This document shows positions 44,481 through 54,780 of a stretch of DNA of 64,000 nucleotides, piece by piece. The translations under genes were made by a program, and so were the position numbers. Under the pieces are notes generated by a model. The model had not been told where the DNA came from. It worked only from the letters and a program-made list of their open reading frames with translations, and did no database searches. Location of the stretch: contig OW121848.1 of assembly GCA_933228895.1 (NCBI GenBank), forward strand, positions 92,089,470-92,153,469, in the 5' to 3' direction. Source of the stretch: Platycnemis pennipes. Taxonomy: Eukaryota > Arthropoda > Insecta > Odonata > Platycnemididae. Within the stretch, counting starts at the first letter, position 1; each line of letters starts with the position of its first letter.

Positions 44481-46465
44481 TTCTCAAACTTTAAAATAAT
44501 TGACTTCTGTAGTTATTTAATTCTTATTTGTACTTCCATGCGCGTTTACGATGAAACGTTGTAATACTCTTTGGTATTTCAGTCTCCATTTCCTGGACAT
44601 GAATTATGTTCGGTTGAAGGCCGTCCTTTTTATGCCCACTACGATCCCCCGTTTCCTGTGCCGAAATGTTATTGTCGACATGTGTATGGTATTTTTTCCC
44701 CGATCATTGGATTGACTCTCTAGTTTGTTTTTCCCGTAGCCCACCCTATAAAAGAAATAATCCTTCCATTAATGGCTCGGCGAGTCCTTCTCATTGTGCT
44801 CCTCGCCCTCTCGCAGCCTAGTCCCGGGTCATAAAAACGCCCACCTGCCCTCCGTCCACCCTCATCTATTTACCTCGTGTCTATATTCACCCTATTCTGT
44901 CTGACACGCTGAACCGTTCGACCCGGCGAGTGCTCGTTCTTCGGCCGTGCTTCCCCGGCGCAGGGGGAGGGAAAACCCGCGGCTCGTTTCGCGATGAAAT
45001 ATAAGCTGCCGTGGCGTTTACGATCCCACGGCAATTAAACTTGGGCGAAATTCGCGTGATCTCTCTCCTTCCCTTGTACCTCTCTCTCTCGCCGCCTTAC
45101 CTCTTTCTCCCCTCACGACCTCATCTCCCGCCACTCCTCTTGAGACAGCCGCCTCCTCACCTACGCCCCTTCCGTATTGCTGCGCCCTGTCGAACCTCGC
45201 CCTCCCGTTTAACAGGGCCCCCGGAGGGCCTACGATGATGGCCCCCCCATCGCGCCCCCACCGCCTTATCTCCCTCGCGTCTCTCCCTTGCGTGATTTCC
45301 TTAATTGCGATTGGCGTGCGTATCGCGCGGTTATCGGAGAGGCTTCCGTTCTTCGTTTCTACCCCGCTCCCTGCTCTGGCGTTCGAGAAGTTAAATTTCA
45401 AGGTGTGTGTCTCCGAATGTTAAGCATCGATGGATACGTTCCTTGATTGTATAGGGTGGCATGAAATTAGTTGATCAAAATCACGGTGTGTTGCGTAATA
45501 AATCTCTTTTCTCCTGCCTATTTGACATTGAAGATTTTCAAAGCGTGCTCGTTATCTGTATTTTTCTTGCATTTATTTAATTTCTGCTCTGACTCACCGA
45601 GTGCTTAATGTTTGTTGTGGAATGACATTCTATGCTTTCAGTAAAAATGCTTACGACTTCATTAGTATCTATTCTATGTTCCTAGAGTGTCCTCACTTTA
45701 ATTGATTAATGTGTGCTATAGTTTTCTAATTATAGTGGGCTATATATCTTCTAATAACGGAAATGCTGATAAAAATTAGTTATTGAGAATGAGTCCTGCT
45801 AAATATTTGAGATTCAGTAGCATAAATATTTCTTCTATGACTGACTGGTTGGAAAAAATCTTATGGATTACTGATTTGATGTGGTGTAACGTAGCTGGAG
45901 TTCCTTAATCAATTACGGTTAATGGTCACCGGCAGAGAAGTGCGGTCGATTTTCTGATGGAGATGATTACTTCTTCAACATTTTTTATCTTGAAATCGAT
46001 GAAATTAAGTAAGGCTTAATGGGGTTTGCCCAGTGTCCTCCTTTATAGCATTTCCTCGACAAAAGCGACCAGTCTATCCATTTAACACTTCAGTGCTAGG
46101 AGCCGAGGTGTGAATTGAGGTTTAGGCAAACAAATTATCAAAGGAACGAGCACGGACAGGTGTTCCTGAACTAGGTACTATTGCATCGTAAACACGGGAC
46201 GTTTTAGAAGATCTCAACCTGATTACGATAGTCAATTTCGACGTAATTAAATTTAATTTATTTTGATTGTCAGAACTGCAAGTTTTGCTGTTGATAGTTT
46301 AAGCTATTACTTTTCCTTTTGTTGGCTCGATCAAGTTTTTTCTTCCCCTTAAGTTTCTATTAGATGGTAAATTTGTGAAATCCACGTCTTTGCGGTTCGC
46401 CGGCGTGATGCAACGTGAAGGAAAAAGTAAAATCTCTCGGTGAGAGTTGCTCCCCATCTTGTGAC
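44481..46465. other. CpG-rich block then AT-rich stretch
   Basis: Bases 44740-45420 are GC-rich with overlapping frames on both strands and no recognisable product; a TATAAAA word at about 44746 has no supporting promoter context. Bases 45430-46465 are AT-rich and empty. Confidence 0.4.
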
Positions 46466-46549
46466 GGAGATATCAATGACCGTAAATTGAGACGGGCTGC
46501 ACTAAACAGAGACATCAATGACCGTCGGACGAGATGGGCTGCACTATCT
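46466..46549. repeat. two-unit tandem duplication of about 42 bp
   Basis: Two adjacent units share GACATCAATGACCGT (first unit GATATCAATGACCGT), then GGGCTGCACTA. They differ at several positions, so the duplication is old. If translated on the plus strand it gives a repeated DINDR..RR-AAL motif, but the flanks do not stay open usefully. Confidence 0.7.
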
Positions 46550-48006
46550 TTCATTGCATCATGGTTTTAGAACGTCACCATCCATTTCCATCACTTTAGG
46601 AAAGGTTAATCGTCGGTTCAACTTCAGGTTGAAGCCGGGTTGGATATGTATTTCTTACTTGCTGGAAATGGCTCTCTTGCGTACAGCAAGAATAGTCATT
46701 CTTCCGCTAAGGCAGGAAACTCTAGACTTTATGAAACAAATTTTTATTAAGGTATTTCTAGTCCTCTTTTGCGAGTGGTAATTTTCGCACTTCAGTGCCC
46801 AAGTGTGGAAGCGCGCTGCGGTAGATTTATTTTTTTCGTATCTCATACCACCAAAAATTATATCGTACGGTACGTTATTACGGTATGCCGTACTGTTATA
46901 CAAACGACATCTAATGGAACTAAAAATATCATACCATGTATCATGCTTGTTTCTCAGAAAAAATATTTTCCTGCGAGCACTGAAAATTCAATGAGTAGTA
47001 CAGTTTGAAATGCTTCAATGCGATTATTCAGATATGGGTCTATCAATATTCAATTTTCTTGGCTTTGTTTGAGAGGCTTACGTTCGAAGATATTAAAAAT
47101 TTATCAAGTCAGGTTGGAATGTAGTTTTAAACCTTGTCACTTTCCAGTGCCAAGTTTTAGTCAGTATTGTTATGAGTTTATCGTAACAAGAAACTAGAGA
47201 AATTATTGAAAATACAGATATAAAAATAGCATAGATATTAGTTATGTGGTAGTATTCTACCGTTTATGATAGGTTATGATGCAGTGCTTCTATTATTATT
47301 TGCATTGGAGGCTGTCAAATGGGAATATTCTCATTTATCGTGGATAAGACCAGAAATAAGTTAGCAATAAATACAAAAAGTGCCCTGCTAGTAGAAAAGG
47401 ATAGGGAGATGATAATTTTCAGGGTGCGAATTCTCGAAATGTTGAATACAACATAGCTTGAAGGAGGAAAGACTTGGGCTGCGGATCTATTCGAAATTGC
47501 TAAGAAAAATTATAAAGTGATTTCGTGCCTTGCCTTACCCAAAAAATATTTCATACCGTACTGTAATGCCAGGAATGCCGCCCTCGCTTCGGAGGCTAAA
47601 CCTAATTCTGTATCAAATGCGGAGCATGGCAGATGTCAGTGGGGAAAGTACCCTGGTGCCATCCAAATAGCTGGGTAGTACCAGGCTGGTGTTTGGTGTC
47701 ACCTTGGCTCCTCGCGCCCCTGTCCCCCGACGCGCGGTGGGCCAATCCGACACCCTCGGTGCCGCCCCCGCGCCTCCCGCCCCCGACCCTTCTTTCTTTC
47801 CGCCCGCCCCCCGCTGTTCCGCGCCACTCTTAAATTTTTATTCCCCCACCCGCCGCCATCTCTATATGCACGCACGCATGGCCGCTCTTCTTTTTTTTTT
47901 TACCTATTCCCTGTGCCTCACCATAAATATTTCAGGTGGAATCGTAAATCACTTCACGCCCCCCCTTGGAAAATCGGATCCGTATCACCCCCGGGACGAA
48001 CTCTTT
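46550..48006. other. AT-rich stretch leading into CpG-rich block
   Basis: Bases 46550-47600 are AT-rich with nothing recognised; a quasi-palindromic TACGGTACG...TATGCCGTA sits near 46866-46890. From 47600 the sequence is GC- and C-rich. Confidence 0.4.
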
Positions 48007-48031
48007 GGGGGGGGGGGGGGGGGGGGGGGGG
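48007..48031. repeat. run of 25 G
   Basis: An uninterrupted homopolymer of 25 G on the plus strand followed by AGGTGAG, in a GC-rich block. A run this long is rare and prone to G-quadruplex formation and to length error in assembly. Confidence 0.85.
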
Positions 48032-49739
48032 AGGTGAGAGTTTTCCTCGCCACCCCTCCGCATGTAATTCCCGACGACGCAGTCTGACGGTTTCTTGCGC
48101 CCGTGATGCTCGCAGCTGACGCCAGCGCACGCTTATGTTTTGTGCGAGTCGCTATTTTTTCCGTAGAGTCTCAGCTGGCATCAGTAGCCTCTCATATCTT
48201 CCATATTTTCACTCCTTGTTCTACAATCTATTGCACCCCAGCGCACCGGAAAGAATTCTAATTTTACGGTAATAATTCTAAGCATTTTGGAATCTTTAAT
48301 TTTTCGTACCTTTTGTCTCATAAATTAATTCGAAAAGAGCTTACAATTAGACATACGTTTGTTTATTGTTATCCCAAAGCTGAAATACCCATAACTGATT
48401 CTACTAGTAACTAAGAGTACTGAATTAAAAGAGAATATATAAGTGTTGGTCTTTATAGAGGGTAGATTGCTGAGGTAGAGGTAGAACAGATTAGCTTTTT
48501 TAGGTTGCAAGATAGGAGGTATGGCATGCGCTAAACTAAATAGGGTGTAGGGAAATAAAGTTCAGAAGCCTCGGAAGAGAATAGACTTTTTTCCTTAAAA
48601 CCTACTCTGACCGATAGAACTCCTTTAATCTAATTATGAAAAAGGTAATTAAGTAATCCATGCCACCATCCTTTGCTTGCTCATTATGGTCGTTCATTCG
48701 ATGAAGGTAGGCTTGGACTGACATGAAATTACTTCAGCATCATCCACCACCCTCGTAGGCACCAATTTTGTATGCTATTTCCTTCTTTATTTTTGCATGC
48801 TTCCTACATAATGCGTACTTTCCTACTTTCATCCTGACCAATAAAAGTATCAGTTACACCCGTCTTCCTTGCACGCTTATCACACTGGCCTCAAAAATAC
48901 CATCACCTTAAAATACTCGGTCCATCCTTTTTTTTCTGATTTCCTCCACCTGAATGCCTTCTTCTGTTGTCAAACCTGGCACTCTTTCGTTTCCCGTCTC
49001 TATTATCCATCGCAGACCCTCCATCCTTCTTCAAAACATGCGTATGATATACACCTAATTTGTTTGCATCCTTGATTTTTGTGTGCTTAAAAAACATTCC
49101 AAAACCCTCCCCCACGTGTCACGAGTTTAAATTATTTTTCGTCATTTTTTGAACGGCATATTTATTTAGCTTAATAATTTATAATTTTCCATCTTCGGCA
49201 TCATTGTATTGTACGCTCCCTCGTCACTGTGTAAAGAAAGAGAGAGTGCTTTTTGGGGTAAAATCAACCCTAAATATCTGTGTTTGAATATTCTCAAGAA
49301 ACTATCGTATTATCTCGTCAGTCAGCTGCACTTGTTGTCCACTACTCATTCTTTTCTTTTGTTGATTTGCAGGAATATTTTTTTTTGCAACTTGAATTGA
49401 AACTATCTCTATCGAGATGAGTGTGGAGACGAATAGAAAAGGTTACGAAAGGAAGGTAGAGATCTCGGGAGGATAAGGATTGAGGACATTAGTAGACTGA
49501 CTAGATCGAGCAGGTGATAAGGATGACGGTGGTTTGAAGTGCGTGGCAAAGATGGAAATGTCTGGTAAACATGGAAGAGAGAGTAGGAGAATAGGTAGTT
49601 TGGATGGAATGAATGAATGTGAAGAATGTGGAGCTAAAGAACTCCATGAAAGATGTGTAAGGAAGCTTTTGAAGTGTTTCATCTCCGTCTAAACCTACAT
49701 GAACCGATAGAATACTAGTATTAATAATGAAATTTTGCT
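48032..49739. other. intergenic stretch
   Basis: After the end of the CpG-rich block at about 48130 the sequence is AT-rich. I recognise no gene or repeat. Confidence 0.4.
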
Positions 49740-50560
49740 TATTTGTTTCATTCATTCGCATCCGGCCCCACCCTTGGGCAAACTGCTGTCCGCCCACATC
49801 CTGCCCTGCCTCCCCCGCGGCGAAAGGCACGCACGCGGGTGCAGTGCCTCGATTGAGTTGACTTTTTTCGGCTGGCGGCGGGAGAGGTGTCAAGTTGTTG
49901 GGAGTGCCTCTCGGTAGATCATTTCCCATTCTCCCTCCACACCCTCCTCCATTCGTTCTCCCGAGAGGGGGCGTTTGTGATTTCGGCTCCTCGTCAGTGG
50001 GACCTGGGCCAGCGGAGAGTGTCCCCGCTACCGCCGCCTCCTCCGACTGCCACCGGAGTGTTGGGATGAGTAATGTCGATGGTCCTTGCGTGGTCCGGGG
50101 CGTAATCCCGCATCGGGCGTAAATCAGATTGCCGGTCGGGGAAAGGGGGGGGCGGGGAGAGGCAGAAGTCCCTGACTCGTCTGTCCCTCCAACCTCCTGG
50201 TTGATGCGAGGTTGAATTTTTCGCAAGTCTCGCGGAAATCGAGGCGGATCTATCCATGGCGTCTCCATATTGCTTTTTTATGCGAATATAATCCTTGTAA
50301 TCTTGCGTGTGCGGAACTATGCTGTGCACATTCATGCCTACGTGCCATTGTTCGTTTTGTTGCGGGAGAAATTCACCGTGTACCATCAAGAGGTTTTCTG
50401 TGAGCTCCTCGTCTCTAAAGCCTGTCGGTCTCTCGCCGATAACACCGTTAATTCTTCTGGCGCGTATCTTTCTGGAACATTTTTTGTATACGTTTCGTAT
50501 GTGCTTGTATGTTTTTTCGTATATACTTTTCGTATGTGGCGCCTCCATTGAGCGCGAAAA
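49740..50560. other. CpG-rich block open in several frames
   Basis: Two overlapping minus-strand frames, 49501-50268 and 49994-50548, and several plus frames are open. The N-terminal 110 residues of the frame starting with ATG at 50548 are not low complexity (for example FRDEELTENLLMVHGEFLPQ) but I do not recognise them, and the rest is proline- and glycine-rich. There is no sign of splice sites or polyadenylation that decides for a gene. Treat as unproven coding potential. Confidence 0.3.
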
Positions 50561-51221
50561 ACCTGCGTCTAGTAATATTTGCCCTTGTATAGGCTAAGGA
50601 AGTAATATTTCATTTCCTATTCTTAATTAACTGGTATATTACCAATAATAATAATGAGCAGTAAAATTAATCTTTTTCTTTCCTTTCATTGAGTTCCGAT
50701 GAATGAAGACGGGAAAACTGTAATTTACATGTTCAGAAGTCATCCTCACGGAATTATTGGGGGTGAGCTTGTTTAATTCCACCCACAGCCTTCGTCTTTT
50801 GGTTAGGTTCCGGTGATGGAATTACAAGTCCACTCTCTCTAAGGGGATTCTATCGCAAAATGATTGTTACGCAGGTTTTTCATTCTCCTGTAACCCGTAG
50901 AAAAAGATGTAGCTGCTGCAGCTATTTACTTCAATTGGAAATATGTATACCTTTCCACTCATTTTTTTCGGAATGTACTTAGAATGACATAAGAGTAATG
51001 GCGAGAAAGGGTGTAAATCAAGGAAATGCAACTGTTGGGCATCTGAACAAAATCTCGTATTCTTTTAGTCAACAACGCGCATATGTAGAGTTTTTTTCCG
51101 AGAGAGGTTGTGTAAAATAAAGGCACCAATCCATTTTAGCTCACGATTTGTTGGCGAAAAGCTATAATTACTGCAGACATTGTGTTATTTCGATGGAACG
51201 GCACTGTTTTAGACTCTTCAA
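50561..51221. other. AT-rich intergenic stretch
   Basis: No feature that I can support. Confidence 0.4.
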
Positions 51222-51600
51222 GCATCTGCATCTACATCTCCTCGATACCCTGCAAACCACCGCGAGGGTGTGTGGCAGGAGGTGAAGATCACTCACATGC
51301 AAACAAGCTACTAAATGGAAACATACTACGTAATAGGGTCTCATGCAAATAGATGGTTAGTATCTACATAGTAATAAAGGGATTGGTTGTTAATACCTGC
51401 ATCATGCACTACATACTACTCTAAAATATACCCCCTTTGCTATGCTGCCTATTGCGTTCTCTTATAGTACGGGGGAAAAATGGCATTTTAAATCTATCAG
51501 TACGAACAATCTCTCTAATGTTATTTATCTGGTCGAATCTAGCATAATACGCTGGTGTTTTTAATATATGCCTAACATCTTCAGTAAAGCTATCCTATTT
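51222..51600 (+). repeat. GTGTGTGGCAGG-family repeat, longest clean copy
   Basis: CATCTGCATCTACATCTCCT leads into ACCCTGCAAACCACCGCGAG, GGTGTGTGGCAGGAGGTGAA and GCAAACAAGCTACTAAATGG, then GGGTCTCATGCAAATAGATG. Later words (ATCTATCAGTACGAACAATC, TCTCTCTAATGTTATTTATC) resemble the distal part of the copy at 14345 (ATCTATCAGTACCGAAGAGT, TTCTCTAATTATTTTTCG). No open frame is apparent. This copy is the best template for the family. Confidence 0.7.
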
Positions 51601-51842
51601 AAATTTCAGGCAGAGATTTAATCTGTACTTTAACCTACGCTCTGATAATGATTCTCACCATAATTCTTTTATTAATTCTGATACACTACTAAACATGACA
51701 ATACTGGTGCATGAAAGTAGATAAGTTCACTTATTTAATGCAGTTCACTTATTTAGTGGTTGATGAGGGCTTGACTTTGAGGAAGTCCATCTTTATGGAG
51801 ACGGTTTGGGAAGTATTAAAACTATTGCCCAAACAATAATTT
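51601..51842. other. AT-rich intergenic stretch
   Basis: No feature that I can support between the repeat copy and the palindrome. Confidence 0.4.
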
Positions 51843-52024
51843 TACTGGAAAATAAAAGAATTAAACTTTGTTAGGTTCACTTTATATTTAAATAGGCACG
51901 ACCCGGGTTTCATAACGTCGTTACATCTGCAGACCTGAAGATGTAACTACGTTATGAAACCCGGGTTGTGCCTATTCAAATATAAAGTGAACTCAACAAA
52001 GTTTCATTCTTTTATTTTCCAGTA
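51843..52024. repeat. 182-bp palindrome with hammerhead-like cores
   Basis: The arms 51843-51928 and 51939-52024 are each 86 bp and are inverted copies with about six mismatches; the spacer is ten bases. In the right arm CTGAAGA (51935-51941) is followed by a short stem TAAC/GTTA and GAAAC (51956-51960), then CCGGGTT. This fits the hammerhead layout of CUGANGA, stem II, GAAA and a palindromic stem III ending in UH. The left arm holds the mirrored GTTTC with its partner. Such tails with very short stem III are known from Penelope-like elements and retrozymes. Ribozyme activity is not shown: stem I pairing is poor. Confidence 0.7.
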
Positions 52025-52204
52025 TGGAAAGGTATCACATAGTTAAGCCTGAAGTTATCAGCAATAATTTTACTAATCGGAGGTTTAGGTACGCTTTCGG
52101 TAATAGCATTTTTTGTAAACAGCATGGACAGAATGTTGAAATATCTCACTTATTTTCACTCAAAAGTTGTAATGCAGTCTCCCTGAAGCTTACTCCAGTC
52201 AGAG

Positions 52205-52345
52205 CGGTTTGAGGATGGGACTGGAAGGGAAAGGAGGAGGGGTAGAGAGAAACTCCGCGTCGATATTAGTCTGCGTTGAAACAAAAGGCATGAAGAGGTC
52301 CACAGTTGCACGTCGCATCCATTGGACGGGGAGTTTTAGCTAATC
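52205..52345 (-). repeat. SINE body fragment
   Basis: Minus strand: CCAATGGATGCGACGTGCAA, then AGACTAATATCGACGCGGAG and TTTCTCTCTACC. These correspond to the central domain and the following GACGCC-GGTTTCTC block of the copies at 15203 and 41590. The tRNA-like head is missing. Confidence 0.5.
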
Positions 52346-53179
52346 ATTCGGCTGTAATTGATCTGCAAGGCAAAATATTGGGAAAGTAGTTACGAGGTGC
52401 TTAAAAATATGATAAGAGGATGTTTATTGAATAGAGCTTTTGATTCTGTTGACTGATATAATGTTTTTTTGTTGATGTTAATTATAGAACTTAGCGCAGT
52501 ATAATTTACTTTAGAGTTGCAGTCTTCACGTGCTCGGGTAACAAATGGATCATCACTCCATTAGAAGCGTTGTGAGGAATTATTTAGTTTAAAATTTTCC
52601 GCTCTTGTATTTTTAATTTTCATGAATTTTCTAGTCCTGGAGTATTTACTGAGAAGTAGAGACATGTCCTGAATTTAAAGTATTAAATATTTTCCTCCTC
52701 GCTCACTGCAAATGGCTTGGTAAAAAAGTGTCTAAGTTAAGGGAAGGAACATAATTTGTAGGACATTTTAAATGCGTTTCCTTCGCATCTCTCAAGCTGT
52801 AAGTAATTTACCCGACATTTTACAGTATTTTAACAAATAAGTTTCAGGACCCTAGGGCGAAGCAATCTGAGATTTTGGTTTGTATATCAAAATGGCAATT
52901 TATTTCTTAAACAATTTGTGTCTAGAATCCTCTCGTTAAATTTTGATCCGCTCCTTCGTGACTTTTGTTAAAATATTACACGCTCCTTCCCTCCTCGAAT
53001 GTTGCTCTTCAGGAAGCGTATATACACTGCCTATTTTACCATCCCTGTGTCTTTATAATCCTCAAGTGTCTGTATAATCAAGCTTCAAATACCCACACTC
53101 TCCCCCTCACAGTGAAAAATTCCTCCTTATAAGTGACGACTTAACCACCGCAGGGAACATATTCGCGGCATAATGCCGT
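52346..53179. other. AT-rich intergenic stretch
   Basis: No feature that I can support. Confidence 0.4.
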
Positions 53180-54780
53180 CGTGCGTAAAACCTCAGTCAC
53201 TCGAAGTAGTTTCGAGCAAAACGGTGAGAAAATCTTCCCACTCCGCCGTGCGTTTGGAATCTTTAATTATATTTTTCCTTTTTTTCGTTTCATTTATTAC
53301 CTCTTTAGAAATTCATTCGAGCAGTCGTCTAGCTCCGGGTTGAGTCCCATCGATGGCACCTCCTTTACTGCGAGGGTGATCAAATAAAAACGGAAACCAA
53401 AGAAGAGAGAGAGGTTTGATTTGAGTAAGAGGGGGAGAAGAGAGAGAGAGAGGAGGGAGCGATATTTATAAAGGCTTTGGTGGTTTTGGCGGCCCTTGAG
53501 AAATGCCTCCGACGTCGCAACCGAAGGAATTGACTCTGTGGCATCCCGCCGCCTCCACGGACATCCCATCGGGCCCGCCTCCCTTTATTTATCCCCTTGT
53601 ACACTATTTGTGGAATCGACCGTGGGGGTGAGGAGGTAGGGGAAAGAATTCCCTCCCGGTGCTGCATTGACCTTTTCTCCACCCCCCCCCCCCCCACACC
53701 ATTCCTATCCCATCGCACAATCTCCACCCCATTTGATTTTTATCCGTCTCCACCCCACCGCCGTCTTGGCCGGCCATAAAGCCCCTCCTCCTCCTTCTTT
53801 CTCTCACCCTCCTTTTGCTTTTCGTTCCGTCCTCCCCTTCCCTTTTTCCTCCTCGTGGAGGGGAGCCCCATTCCCTTAAAAAGAGCATGGAAGAAGCGAC
53901 GTTTCGCTTCATTATTATTCCCATGCGCGGCGTGGAGGGGTGGGACTGGGTGGGTGGCAGAGGGTGGGTCGTAGGGTGGGGGTTTTAGGCGTATAAAACG
54001 CACCTGTAGAGGAGGAGTGCCCACTCATCCCTCTCTCTTCTCTTCCAACCCCCTACCCCCTCTTTTCCTTCCCGCTAAACTCGCAGTTTCGCGCGCCTTT
54101 CGGTAGCCGCGATACGGCCCCGAGCCATGCCGTGCGTGATTTAGTCCCGCTCATCCACCCACTCCCGGTGGTTTCGCCGGCACTCGTTTCTTTTGTTTTA
54201 TTTTTCATCATTCCATCCCTCGATCCTGAGCGATAAACTGTTTCGAAGGAGCTGGGGGAGTTAGAATTGTGGAGAATTGTTGCGCATATCGCTGCGGTTT
54301 TGATCATCGTCCCCGCGGTTATTGTCTGCGTGTGTGTGCGTACCTCTCTCCATCTTTTCATCCTTCTCTTTCTTTGCATATGCGAGCGTGATCGCCCTGT
54401 ACGCTCGTTCCAGAGTCGCGGCTGTCAGTCCACCTGTTTTTTTGTCCGCGGCTCTATACGAGCCATCACTCTTCGTGCGAAAACAGTGGTGTGAGATTAT
54501 TATTGCGGGGGTCCTGGAATTTTTATCTCTTATCTTCGCTTTGATGCTCTCTGGAGACCCATACACATACGCTCTCGTCTCAGCGTGTGAGCTCTTTTGT
54601 GCGTGAAAAGACTGCTTTATCGGCGCATGCCAGGGATATTTCTTGCGACCGCCTCCTTCCTTTCGACCGCCCAAAGTCTTCTCCCTCCACTCACTCTCTC
54701 TCTCTCTATCATCTAAAGACATGGAGTACCCTGCGAGTCACTTTGTGGGTTTATGGTATGGTATCATCACCAAATCGCTG
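53180..54780. other. CpG-rich block with Pu then Py tracts
   Basis: Bases 53395-53460 are purine-rich with a GA-type array; 53640-54080 are pyrimidine-rich, with 14 consecutive C at 53682-53695. A TATAAAA word in GGCGTATAAAACGC (about 53990) is followed about 30 bases later by CTCATC, which could be a core promoter, but no gene with recognisable protein follows. Minus-strand frames here are Arg/Gly-rich reading of the tract. Confidence 0.4.

Noticed and set aside
53985..54030. TATA-box promoter of a host gene
   Set aside because: TATAAAA plus a possible initiator exists, but no recognisable coding sequence follows on either strand.
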